A stretch of DNA of 59,432 nucleotides from Enterococcus viikkiensis. Its GTDB lineage: Bacteria; Bacillota; Bacilli; Lactobacillales; Enterococcaceae. Location of the stretch: positions 1 through 59,432 of the forward strand of contig NZ_BJDW01000013.1 in NCBI RefSeq assembly GCF_005405345.1. The letters are read 5' to 3'. Below are positions 14,901-23,700 of the stretch, piece after piece. Each line of letters starts with the position of its first letter. The first letter of the stretch is position 1. The position numbers and the translations under genes are program-made. The notes under the pieces were generated by a model. The model made no database searches. It was not told the DNA's origin and was given only the letters and a program-made list of their open reading frames with translations.

Positions 14901-15245
14901 ATATTTGACTTTGCCGCTCTGCGTCCGGGTGTATATACTTTGACTGAGGTAAAGAATCCAGAAGGTTATGAAAGACTCCAAGAGCCGATCCAATTTCGGA
15001 TCACTGTTAGTGGTCAAGTTGAGGTTTCACCTCATGCTCACGTTACTGACTCCGGTGGGATCAGCGAAAATGGCAATACCATTGAACTGATGGTTACGAA
15101 TCACAAAATGCGAACAGGAACTCTGCCACATACTGGCGAAGGCGGAGTGGGTAAATTTTTCATAGCCGCTAGTGTTATGATGTTTCTAGGGATGATGTTG
15201 AGTCTTGTTTATCAATACGTAAATAAAAGACAGCCGAATAATTAA
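12000..15245 (+). CDS. pilus tip adhesin A1 with von Willebrand A domain, LPHTG-anchored
   Basis: This 1081-residue surface protein resembles EbpA-type pilus tip subunits. A signal peptide (MRKNSLLLFLIFVFSFF... cleaved near AQA/TT) is followed by an extended N-terminal domain. The vWA domain spans residues about 316-560, with the metal-binding MIDAS triad DNSGS at 322-326. Next come a Cna-B-like domain (IPVKKIWED..., from about 725) and a collagen-adhesin/SpaA-type domain near the C-terminus. The sorting signal LPHTG is at 1042-1046, followed by a membrane span and KRQPNN. ATG 12000 has AAGGAGG 9 bp upstream; an in-frame TTG at 11976 lacks one. Confidence 0.9.
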   Translation: MRKNSLLLFLIFVFSFFTELALPTMSAQATTLEKEIINEQFLTLSYTCESKKEFNRWEIKIDRQSEDKRMTQRLKLKIVDEKNEPIAYPISKKMIEQDSWLIEKEYSDGLQTQLLFELPQSVKQLRLFLQVDQQNSLDTEARIQKTILKNEQPYLLTANLEDAAETSIASTEESNASVTAESKEVVGPKQLLQLDESVPRAKTTKESSIYHSLYENKETQYTTDATGTYPTAAWQPEGQTNVINHQGGFETQAGWDNQTSWDVERDTYQNSYINYGDESANPNIQLRKYVQQTSKTDEFKIKLNVRGSRRQKPGIDILLLLDNSGSMSHSVNNTGKSKKKSASDAIESLIAELKEKQVGNTIRIGAHIFSSYQKKNFYDGGQWPENKVTKQLTSDTSVWDQITSDYDSLPPEGETFTQRALMEADNMFDSAESGEREKFLFILTDGSPNLSYLPTNPAEAKKSSNIYIDNVYVKNWNATDADNNFKKGDSIRASGSKTNFIGPWQIPGTSYYLNSHLTPANSTAYDLKNKGVEIHTLALDIKPMVSGNYSDHTKAELTRGLAKMSSKKVNGSSDENSNYFFYHADNVDELATEMQVWYETITLAVEKGKITDPLGDMVELVKDLPPTVRVLENGAPAISEKHQPTISVANNQREIGVNNINLTDNQEIEVEYTVRLKTTDKSFVSGQWYPANKTTTLTPTPERTTDLLEFGIPSVRWSKADFVIPVKKIWEDTFAEIEDYWKLRPSDLTVVLQKQTNGKWQTLEKKVLNEANDWTEKFSAVEGGPDNHYRVIEPNRTAGYKAPKINQTDITSETLTKNGIEITNTLLRGDHSFWKFKEDGQTVFSDDLPKFQVKRKDGTILAKDLTPDKFGKVVINDFSIGDYLVEETYVPMGYLPITDFEISVRENDALDALVFKINDSSEDFYALNKLKDFTLRVEKVGPDGKQLSGAAFRLIGSEYDVTKKDGPIFDFAALRPGVYTLTEVKNPEGYERLQEPIQFRITVSGQVEVSPHAHVTDSGGISENGNTIELMVTNHKMRTGTLPHTGEGGVGKFFIAASVMMFLGMMLSLVYQYVNKRQPNN

Positions 15246-15252
15246 AAAGAAC

Positions 15253-15315
15253 AAGCCAAAAAATAATATGAGAATTTGAAAAGAGCGAAGAGTGAAAACT
15301 TTTGGCTTTTTTTTA
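15253..15315 (+). terminator. terminator of A1
   Basis: AAGCCAAAA (15253-15261) pairs with TTTTGGCTT (15300-15308) across a 38-base loop, and a run of T follows. It isolates A1 from R1. Confidence 0.65.
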
Positions 15316-15940
15316 TTTGTAAAAACCAAATGATTTATTCCGTTTTCTCAAAATGGATATTAATAATGTTTACACGCTATAAAAAAAACGAATTGAATAA
15401 CTTTATACAAGCCTTGAATGCCTTGATATTAATATTTTTATGTGGACTTAAATAACCTTATATAAGGGAATTACAAAAATAAAAATAAAAATCAGTTTCG
15501 ATATCATATATATATAAGAAAAATAGTAAAAATAAAGAGTTAAAGTTTTCTTAAACTTATTATTAGCTTTTATTTTTATTAGCTTTTATTCATAGTTTTT
15601 TGAACAGCATACACTTTAATAAAAAACCATAAAAATGGAAATGCGATTTAATAATACATGAATAAAAACCATTTAGCTTAATGAAACAAAAATATTTAAG
15701 AAGTGAAGGACACGACTGGAATAATTCAGCAGCTGTATTTTTCTTTTGGTTGAGGATTTTTTTGAATCGCCCGTTATAAAGAATAGACTACAGAACAGCT
15801 TTCCTGTAGTAAGCGTTTTTTGAGAGGCAAACGATTGCGTACAGGTAGTTTGTTGGGAATTTTATCAAGGGAGTTTTTGTTTATTGGTATAAAAATTTTC
15901 GTATCGTTTAACAGAAGGAGTCAAAAAAGGGGATGATAAA
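15316..15940. promoter_or_regulatory. long AT-rich spacer before regulator R1
   Basis: There is no gene in 625 bp. The spacer carries AATAACTTTATA (15396-15407) and AATAACCTTATA (15451-15462), related to the motifs before the other pilus genes. A hairpin, ACTACAG... CTGTAGT, at about 15787-15811 is followed by GCGTTTTTTG, possibly an attenuator. Confidence 0.4.
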
Positions 15941-17434
15941 ATGGATTTTAGAGAGGTTTTGGGGACGAGCAGTTTGCGGCGGTTACGTTTTGTTGAGCTA
16001 CTTTATGCTAGTCAGGTTGGGCTACCAAGCGATCAACTATTAGAAGAGCTGGAGTGTTCATTGCCGATCTTATTGAAGGACGTCAAGCTGATCAACGATG
16101 AGCAGGATGCCTTCCATATTGAGAAATTTAAAGGGCTTTACCAAATTCAAGTCAAACCGCATGTTAGCATCAATCGTTTATATGCTGAGGTTCTTCAGCA
16201 AGCGCCTGAGTTTCAAATCATTGAAGAACTACTTTATGAAAAATGTTCTAGCATCAGTGATTTGGCAGAAAAGCTTTATTTGAGCGCATCTAATACGCAG
16301 CGCTATTTAAAGAAAATCGAAAATGCCTTAAAGAAAGTTGGAATCAAGTTAGATTACCGCCCATTACGGATTGAGGGAAAGGAAAGCGTGGTACGTCATT
16401 TTTACTATCGCTACTTTATTGAAAAGTCCGACAGCTTAGAGACGCTATTTGATGAGCTAAAGGAATACCAGATAAGAGCAATCTCCGACTTAGTGAATCA
16501 ATTCATTCAAGTCAATCATTTGGAAAATCGCCATATTTTCAGGAAGCGTGTGAGTTACAATATTTTTATCAGTCTATGGCGAATTAAAAATGGGCGTTTT
16601 TATCCGCAAAATGAATTGATTAGTCCATTAAGTATGCCAGACAAAGAAACGGTGGATTCTTTTGAACGGATGGCATTAGAAGTTTTTCGGGTACGCCTAA
16701 CAAAAGAACAAGTTAAGGATTGTTTGTGGTTATCTTATGCAGATATGTTGGTCTTTAGTGAGGATCAATGGAAATCGGCGATGAAACAAAGTCGTACTTA
16801 TCGGGATCTTTATCAGAAGCATTATGAGTTAGTAGAAGAATTCAATCGCTTAATCGGTCGTTCGTTAAGTGAAGATGAGAAACATGAATTAACGATTGTC
16901 TTAGTTAACGATCAGCGAATGTACTCACCGAAGGGGCGTTTCATTGATATCTTGTATCGCCAACGGAGTATTTTTCTTGAAAAAATGATGGAGACTCACT
17001 ACCAAGCGGTTAAGAAGGTCTTGCAGATTGCGGAGCTTTTTGTGAAGCGGTATCGCATCTATCAAGAGAATGATTTTGTTTGGAATTACGCCTATCTTTT
17101 AATCACAATGGTGCCGCAAAGCTTGAATTTATTGGCTAGCAATGACAAACCATTGAAGCTTTTATTGCTGTCGGAATTGTCACCGACGGAAGAAATTTTT
17201 TTAGCAGAACAGATTGAAGAACGAATTTATGGAAACTTTGAAGTTAATTTTGTGGAGGAGCGATCGCGGGATGCTCATATTGACCAATATAATTTGGAAA
17301 AATACGATGCCTTGATTACTTCAAGCAGTGTTGAGGAAGTTCCATACGATTACCCCACCGTAATTATTGATCCCTTCTTGACCAACCAAAATATTGTTCA
17401 ACTACAGCAGTTAATTAGTGATCTGGCTGGTTGA
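15941..17434 (+). CDS. Mga/EbpR-family regulator R1
   Basis: This 497-residue regulator has an N-terminal Mga-type double helix-turn-helix region (residues about 1-165, including SISDLAEKLYLSASNTQRYL). A central PRD-like region follows, then a C-terminal EIIB-like domain (about 395-490, KPLKLLLLSELSPTEEIFL... YDALITSSSVEEVP). This is the architecture of Mga, AtxA and enterococcal EbpR, which activate pilus and virulence genes. It sits between A1 and B1/C1 on the same strand. GGGGATG gives a weak ribosome site. R2 (29303) is a same-length paralogue. Confidence 0.88.
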   Translation: MDFREVLGTSSLRRLRFVELLYASQVGLPSDQLLEELECSLPILLKDVKLINDEQDAFHIEKFKGLYQIQVKPHVSINRLYAEVLQQAPEFQIIEELLYEKCSSISDLAEKLYLSASNTQRYLKKIENALKKVGIKLDYRPLRIEGKESVVRHFYYRYFIEKSDSLETLFDELKEYQIRAISDLVNQFIQVNHLENRHIFRKRVSYNIFISLWRIKNGRFYPQNELISPLSMPDKETVDSFERMALEVFRVRLTKEQVKDCLWLSYADMLVFSEDQWKSAMKQSRTYRDLYQKHYELVEEFNRLIGRSLSEDEKHELTIVLVNDQRMYSPKGRFIDILYRQRSIFLEKMMETHYQAVKKVLQIAELFVKRYRIYQENDFVWNYAYLLITMVPQSLNLLASNDKPLKLLLLSELSPTEEIFLAEQIEERIYGNFEVNFVEERSRDAHIDQYNLEKYDALITSSSVEEVPYDYPTVIIDPFLTNQNIVQLQQLISDLAG

Positions 17435-17461
17435 GGAACTAAATTGAAACTGGAATGAATT

Positions 17462-17490
17462 ACCCCCAGCTTAGCTGAGGGTTTTTTTTA
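17462..17490 (+). terminator. terminator of R1
   Basis: ACCCCCAGCT and AGCTGAGGGT form a stem with one bulge, and TTTTTTTT follows. Confidence 0.8.
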
Positions 17491-17929
17491 TTACTGAGGA
17501 AGCATGCTTGAGTCTATTGATGAACGTGTGAATACCCAAAAGGTTTTTTTAAATACAAACGAATAATTTTTTATTATTTGAAAAGAAAATAAAGTAAATG
17601 AGTAAAATAACTTTATATATAGAATATAAGCTCAAAATAACGCTTTTAAAGGGAAATATAATAACGCTAAAAGAGGATTCCGTGAGAAAAACGCAGAAAA
17701 ATAATATCAGTTAAGATGATGGTGACAATAACTAGTATCAATTAAAAATAAAGGGAGTGGTTTGTTAGAAAATCATATTTGTTTAGTCATTCATTTAAGG
17801 TGACGTTATTTTTGGTTCAGAGTATTTTGGAAGGCTTAGTCGAATGGCAGGATACACTTCTTTATTCTGTCTATTACGAATACTTTTGACTAAGAATGAG
17901 ATGATTTTTAGTGTAAGGAGGTCTAAAAA
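17491..17929. promoter_or_regulatory. upstream region of the B1-C1 operon
   Basis: There is no gene. The spacer holds three copies of the recurring element: AATAACTTTATA (17606-17617), AATAACGCTTTT (17636-17647) and AATAACGCTAAA (17660-17671). They are spaced 30 and 24 bp apart, close to whole helical turns for the first pair. I infer activator binding sites about 260-320 bp before B1. Confidence 0.45.
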
Positions 17930-18622
17930 ATGAGAAAGCAGCTTTTTTTTATTGTAAGTCTGCTTCTAGTGGTTAGTTTTTCCGGAACTAAGGCATCCGC
18001 GGCGGAGAAGCAAGTCGAGGTTTGGCTACATACATGGGGAGAAAATGGAAAAGTCGAGGGGACGGATCAGCTGATGTTTGAAGTCTATGATCTGACAGAT
18101 TGGCGGACACAACACCCTGAGGAGGCTAAGAAGGCGAAGGAATATTTGTTAAATACCTATGCTACGAAGGAAAAAATGGTGACTTTTGTTAAACAAGAGC
18201 AGCTAAGGAAGGTCAATACCGAGGTGCTAATCGTGGATGGCAGCGGGAATCTTTCCTTCGAGCTTCCTCGCTTTCAGAAAGGCAAAGATGCGGCGTATTT
18301 GGTTTTAGCCAGCGGAGAGACTGGGGCCCATCATTTGCTGCCAATCATTCTCTATTTACCGCAAAAACATCCAGAGACGCAAGAAGAGGCGGAGCGATTA
18401 TTGATTTATGGAAAATATCAAGTTGATACGCGAATACCGTCACAGGAATCTTCCAATAAAGGGGAGAAGCCCAACCTACAAAAAAATTCGGAGGTTTCTC
18501 CTGTTCTTAAGGGAACGGCTTTTCCGGCAACAAGTGATCTCATTCGTGATTATACAATTATCGGTCTGCTATTAATGATGGTTGGTTTCATTGGTTTCAA
18601 ACTAAATAAAAAGGGAAAATAG
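17930..18622 (+). CDS. small pilin-like surface protein B1 with FPATS sorting signal
   Basis: This 230-residue secreted protein has a signal peptide (MRKQLFFIVSLLLVVSF... ASA/AE) and a beta-rich pilin-type domain (VEVWLHTWGENGKVEG, LMFEVYDLTDWR, YLVLASGETGAHHLLPIILY). Its cell-wall sorting region starts FPATS and runs into a hydrophobic segment and NKKGK. FPATS differs from LPXTG at positions 1 and 5, yet the FPxT core, membrane span and basic tail are in place. Its small size and position before the backbone gene suggest a minor or basal subunit. AAGGAGG precedes the ATG, and C1 follows after 11 bp. Confidence 0.78.
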   Translation: MRKQLFFIVSLLLVVSFSGTKASAAEKQVEVWLHTWGENGKVEGTDQLMFEVYDLTDWRTQHPEEAKKAKEYLLNTYATKEKMVTFVKQEQLRKVNTEVLIVDGSGNLSFELPRFQKGKDAAYLVLASGETGAHHLLPIILYLPQKHPETQEEAERLLIYGKYQVDTRIPSQESSNKGEKPNLQKNSEVSPVLKGTAFPATSDLIRDYTIIGLLLMMVGFIGFKLNKKGK

Positions 18623-18633
18623 GGGGAAGAATT

Positions 18634-20289
18634 ATGAAAACGAGGGGTAAATTAATTAAGGCATTGACGGCGTTACTTTGCGTATTGCCAATAATGCTTG
18701 GCGTGCTTGGAATTTCCGAAAGTGCTTCGGCAGCGGGTGCGACAGTCGATGTCACCTTACACAAAAAGAAAATGGATGAATTTCCAACAAAAGAAATTCA
18801 AAATACCGGGGAAGAAATGTCCGAGTTTGATCACTATAAAGGCTTACCGGGTGTAGAATTTACAGCATGGGATATTACGACAGATTTCTATAAAAAACTG
18901 GATATTGAGCTAGCTAAACTACCAGGAAATTATTCAGATGAGGCCTACGATGCGGCCGTAAAGAAGGTCAAACAGGAATTCAAATTAGTAGATGCCAAGG
19001 ATGCTGTGTCCAAGGGGACTCAAACCACGGATACGGAGGGACTTGCGACGTTTATGGACCTAGAAGAGCGCGATGCTGGTGGAATTTATAAGGTCTATTT
19101 ATTTGATGAAGCGGAAAAAGAGGGTGTGACGGCTGGTGCTTATCCGTTAATTTTGATTTTACCTGCGTTAAAAGAAGACGGAACCCCGATCAGAGACATC
19201 CATCTTTATCCTAAAAATAAAGTGAAGCCTGATGATATTGATAAAGAGATTGTTGACGAGAATGGCAAACCAATCACAACCCCAACAGAAGGCAGATACG
19301 ATTATGAAGTGGGAAAGAAAATCTATTATCGAGCGACCTTCACCATTCCGAGTCAAATTGGAGATGAACTGATCGGAGAAGATGGCAGCAAGCAGACACG
19401 GTATAGCAAATTGAATTTCACCGATGCAGTGGACAAAACGGGTGTCAAATTTGAAGGTATCAGCAAAATCACCGCAGACGATCAGGAGATTGATCTGACG
19501 GAGTTCCAAAAACATGGAACGATTACTTTAAAAAATACCGACTCAAATTACGACAAAGATCAATTCGCTGGATTTGAGATCGAGATGAACTTGAATAATG
19601 CGACGAATAAAAAGGATGATCCAAACTATCAAATATCACGGGCAACGGCCGATTACTTGAAAGACTATGCTGGCCAAAAATTAGCCATCTACTATGTGGT
19701 CTCTTTGACGGATGACACACCAGTTGATGAATCAGTGGAAAATAGCTTTACCGTTGATTTGAACCATGATAACAGTCAAGAAGATGAGGTCCAAACAGTC
19801 GTTGACCCTCCGGTAGTTACTACTGGCGGAAGAAAATTCATCAAGGTAGATTCCAAAGAGCCGGATCAAGGGTTAGCCGGTGCTGGATTCGTCGTTATCA
19901 AAACAGAAGGCTCAGAGGAATATTTCTTGAAAGTTGAAGCCAATACACGGACTTGGGTAAAAGTGGTGGGGGATGATTACACCGACGCGAAGATCTTTAC
20001 TTCTGAGGATGATGGAACGTTCGAAGTAACGGGACTAGCCTATGGCGATTATTCCCTGCGCGAGATCAACGCTCCGAATGGCTATAGCAAATTGGAAGAT
20101 GATTTTGATTTTACGATCTCAAAGGATTCTTATACTGATGATGCAGCCCAATTAAAAATTGCCAACGTTACTAAAGGCGGCTTCTTGCCATCAACTGGCG
20201 GAACCGGGATCATCGCCTTTTTAATTGTAGGCATAGGCTTGATGACGTACGCGTATATCCGTTATCGCAAGCTGAACCAGGGTGTCTAA
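18634..20289 (+). CDS. major (backbone) pilin C1, LPSTG-anchored
   Basis: This 551-residue protein looks like a Gram-positive pilus shaft subunit. It has a signal peptide (cleaved near SASA/AG) and an N-terminal D1-like domain starting VDVTLHKKKMDEFP. A YPKN pilin motif (IHLYPKNKV, Lys at about 194) would supply the polymerising lysine. The E-box is YSLREINAPNGY near residue 472. The sorting signal LPSTG is at 518-522, followed by a membrane span and a basic tail. Known class C sortases link the motif lysine to the Thr of LPXTG, but none is encoded nearby. Confidence 0.92.
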   Translation: MKTRGKLIKALTALLCVLPIMLGVLGISESASAAGATVDVTLHKKKMDEFPTKEIQNTGEEMSEFDHYKGLPGVEFTAWDITTDFYKKLDIELAKLPGNYSDEAYDAAVKKVKQEFKLVDAKDAVSKGTQTTDTEGLATFMDLEERDAGGIYKVYLFDEAEKEGVTAGAYPLILILPALKEDGTPIRDIHLYPKNKVKPDDIDKEIVDENGKPITTPTEGRYDYEVGKKIYYRATFTIPSQIGDELIGEDGSKQTRYSKLNFTDAVDKTGVKFEGISKITADDQEIDLTEFQKHGTITLKNTDSNYDKDQFAGFEIEMNLNNATNKKDDPNYQISRATADYLKDYAGQKLAIYYVVSLTDDTPVDESVENSFTVDLNHDNSQEDEVQTVVDPPVVTTGGRKFIKVDSKEPDQGLAGAGFVVIKTEGSEEYFLKVEANTRTWVKVVGDDYTDAKIFTSEDDGTFEVTGLAYGDYSLREINAPNGYSKLEDDFDFTISKDSYTDDAAQLKIANVTKGGFLPSTGGTGIIAFLIVGIGLMTYAYIRYRKLNQGV

Positions 20290-20318
20290 GTTAGGGGTAA
20301 ATTAAATAAATAGATAGC

Positions 20319-20358
20319 AAGACGAAGAGTTGAAAAGCTCTTTGTCTTTTTTATTTCG
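20319..20358 (+). terminator. terminator of the B1-C1 operon
   Basis: AAGACGAAGAG pairs with CTCTTTGTCTT (one G-U pair, loop TTGAAAAG), and TTTTTATTT follows. Confidence 0.85.
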
Positions 20359-20759
20359 CTTTTTTGGCAGCTATTGACAGGAATGGAAGAAAAAAATAGA
20401 CAATAATAAATTGATTTCACTACTATCAAGGCGTTAGATGTCTTATTTGTTCACTAATTGTATTGACGGAATTTCCAGAAAAAGAGTATTTTTCAAAGTT
20501 TCTTCATAGATAGGTGACGGAAAATTCAAATGAAAAATTTTTTTTGCGACATTCAAACTTTATTATTCTTTATCAAAAATAAAGTATCTGAGTTCGATAA
20601 CGCTTATGATGATTTTTTTAGCTAAATGAACGTAAAATATTATATTTAAATAACTGAAAATTGACGAAAATGACTGTAAGCGCAATAAAATTACATAAGA
20701 TATCATATTGGTACGTGGAAGGACAGTGGGTGAAAAAAGCGAAGGGAGGAATGTATGGA
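20359..20759. promoter_or_regulatory. upstream region of the A2-B2-C2 operon
   Basis: There is no gene. It contains GATAACGCTTAT (20596-20607), about 160 bp before A2, and AATAACTG (20649-20656), related to elements before A1, B1 and R1. It is strongly AT-rich with poly-T tracts. No clear sigma-A promoter was found. Confidence 0.4.
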
Positions 20760-23700
20760 ATGAAGAAAAAGCACTTGCTCATGTTAGTTGTTCTGCTTTT
20801 TTCTTTTATCGTTGAGTCCGTTCCGTCACTGACAAAAGTATATGCCGAAACAACAAACACAGAACTAATCAATGAGAACTATCTGCAATTATCCTATGAT
20901 GTGAAATCGCAGGATGATGCAATCCACTGGCGTATCTCCTTCAAGAGGCAAAGCGAAGACAGTGATACACAACAAAGGCTCAAGCTGAAAGTAACTAACG
21001 AGAAAGGGGAAGTGATAAATTATCCGAAATTTGAGCAAATGACGAGTGAAAAAGAGTGGTTGGTAGAAAACGCGTATTCGTCATCTATGGAAGGACAATT
21101 CGTATTTAAGTTGCCTAAATCCGTGCAAATGCTCAATTTGGAAGTACAAATGGATCAACAAACTGCATTAAAAGATGGAAAAAAAGCGACAGAAGAAGAT
21201 ATTTTATCCATCAAAAAGCCTTTTGAATTAAGGGTGAAAGAAACAAAAGAAAAGACAAAAACTTCAAGTAAGACAGAAAAATCGGTGAGTAAAAAAGGGG
21301 AAGCAACGATTGATTCTGAAGAATTTATTGGTCCGAAAGTCGAAGAGGTATTACCAGCGACTGCCGTGCCATATAACGGATTACTCAGAATGGACCCGCC
21401 AAAGTATACCAACAAAGCGCCACTCTACACAACATCGCCGAGTGAAGGGATCTATCCTACCTGTAATTGGACACCGACAGGGCAGTCGAATGTACTCAAC
21501 CATCAAGGTGGATATGAACGAGAAAATGGTTGGGACGGCGTCACTAGCTGGAATCTGTCACAAGATGATTACACAAAATCCTATATTAAATATGGGGTCG
21601 AAAAAACCAAACCGAATATTGCTTTACGAAAACTTGCTAGTGAGACGAACAAAGAAGATGCGTTTGATGTTCAACTAAATGTTCGCGGAAGCACCATCGC
21701 GAAACCGGGGGTGGATGTCTGTTTTGTGTTGGATAATTCCAATTCGATGGTGTTATCAAGTGGATATATTGGGGGGAAACCTAGAAAAACGCTAGCAGTC
21801 GATTCATTGCAAAAATTGATAGATAAATTTAAGGCAGCTCAACCAGAAACGGATAGTTTAAGACTTGGTGGAATTATTTATTCATCAGCAAGTTACGCTA
21901 ATTCAAATAGAACGGTACCAATGACTAGCAATGAATCTGGATGGCAAAATTTGGTAAATACGTATAAGAATACGCCATCGAATGGAGATACGTATACTCA
22001 AAAGGCATTGATGGATGCTCAGGCAATGTTGAACAACACCCCTGGAACCAATCGCCGAAAAGTTATTTTTCTTTTAACGGATGGCGCGCCCAATATAAGT
22101 GTAAAACCCTTAGATGCTGTGTCTGATTCCAATGTTTATTATGACGGATTACGCATCATAAATTATGACAAAAACAGCGTTGATAGCGGATCTATGCTTG
22201 GAAATTCGAACATAGGTAGTCCTGCTGAAACGAAGATTTTAAGAGGATTTTCTATGCGAGATGGACACTGCTTATATAGCCATCTGACTCCGGCAAATTC
22301 TACTGCATTAGACATTAAAGAACAAGGTATGGAGATTTTTTCAATCGCTATCAATATCAAGAGCACACTTTATCAAGATCATACGACTTCAGAGTTAATC
22401 AGAGGTCTTTATAAGATGGCTTCGAAAAAATCTAACGCTACCGGTGATGCAGAAAAAGACTATCAATTCTTCCATGCCAATACGCAAGGAGACTTTGATA
22501 TTTCCTTCGAAGACTGGTTTACCTCGGTCATTCAGACGGTGGACAAAGGAAAAATTGAAGATCCAATTGGGGATATGTATGAGTTGATTGGAACACCGAA
22601 AGTTAAAGAATTGAAGAAATCAGGCATACCCGCAATCGAATCGAATAAATTACCGAATCATCCCGTTGTTGCCAACAACAAGATTACTGTTGACAACATC
22701 AATTTATACGGCAATCAAGAGATTCAACTGGATTACACGTTGCGTTTAAAAACAGAACATCCGAATTATGAGGGCGGCAAGTGGTATCAGACGAATGGCA
22801 AGACCACGCTGGAACCAACGCCTGAACGGACGAAAGACAAGCTAGAATTTGGTGTGCCATCTGCACGTGGAAAAGCAGAAGAAATTAAGATTCCGGTTGA
22901 GAAAAAATGGTCGGATATACACCTTAATACGGAAAATTATTGGGGATTACGAGCAAATAGTGTCAAAGTCGTTTTACAAAGAAAAAGTGGAAATTCATGG
23001 GTAGATGTTGAAACGAAAACACTAAGTGCAGCAAACGGATGGAAAGATTTTTTCACAGCGGAAGGTGGCAGTAAGACTACGTACAGGGTAGTTGAACCTG
23101 CACGAACGACAGGCTATGAAAAGCCAATATCTAATGTGGATGAATTTACCGCCAAAACGTTACCGAGCGAAGGAGTTCAAATCACGAATAAATTGCTGAA
23201 GGGTAAGGCAGTTATTTGTAAGTACAAAGAAGATGGCAAGACGCCATTTACGAAAGAGTTGCCAAGATTTACGGTGAGGCGCAAGTCGGATGGCAAGTTG
23301 TTGGCAGCTGATTTAGAACCAGATGCGAATGGCCAAGTCACGATTTCCGACATTCCACTAGGTGACTTTCTTGTGGAAGAGTCCTATGTGCCTGATGGTT
23401 ACACTAAGATGGAGAACATAGACCTTAAAGCAGTGGAGAACGGAGCTGGAACAGATCTGATTCTTACGATGAATGGGAAAAGTTCACCCTATAAAGTTAC
23501 GAATAATTTATCCAAAGACTTAAAGATTCCGGTAGAAAAAATCTGGGCGGATGAGTTCAAGGAAACGGAAAATTATTGGGGATTACGTCAGATGTATGTG
23601 CGTGTAAATCTGCAAAGAAAAAATGGCAACAGCTGGGAGACCATTGAACAAAAAATCTTGACACCTACAACAAATTGGAAAGATACCTTCGCGGGTGTAG

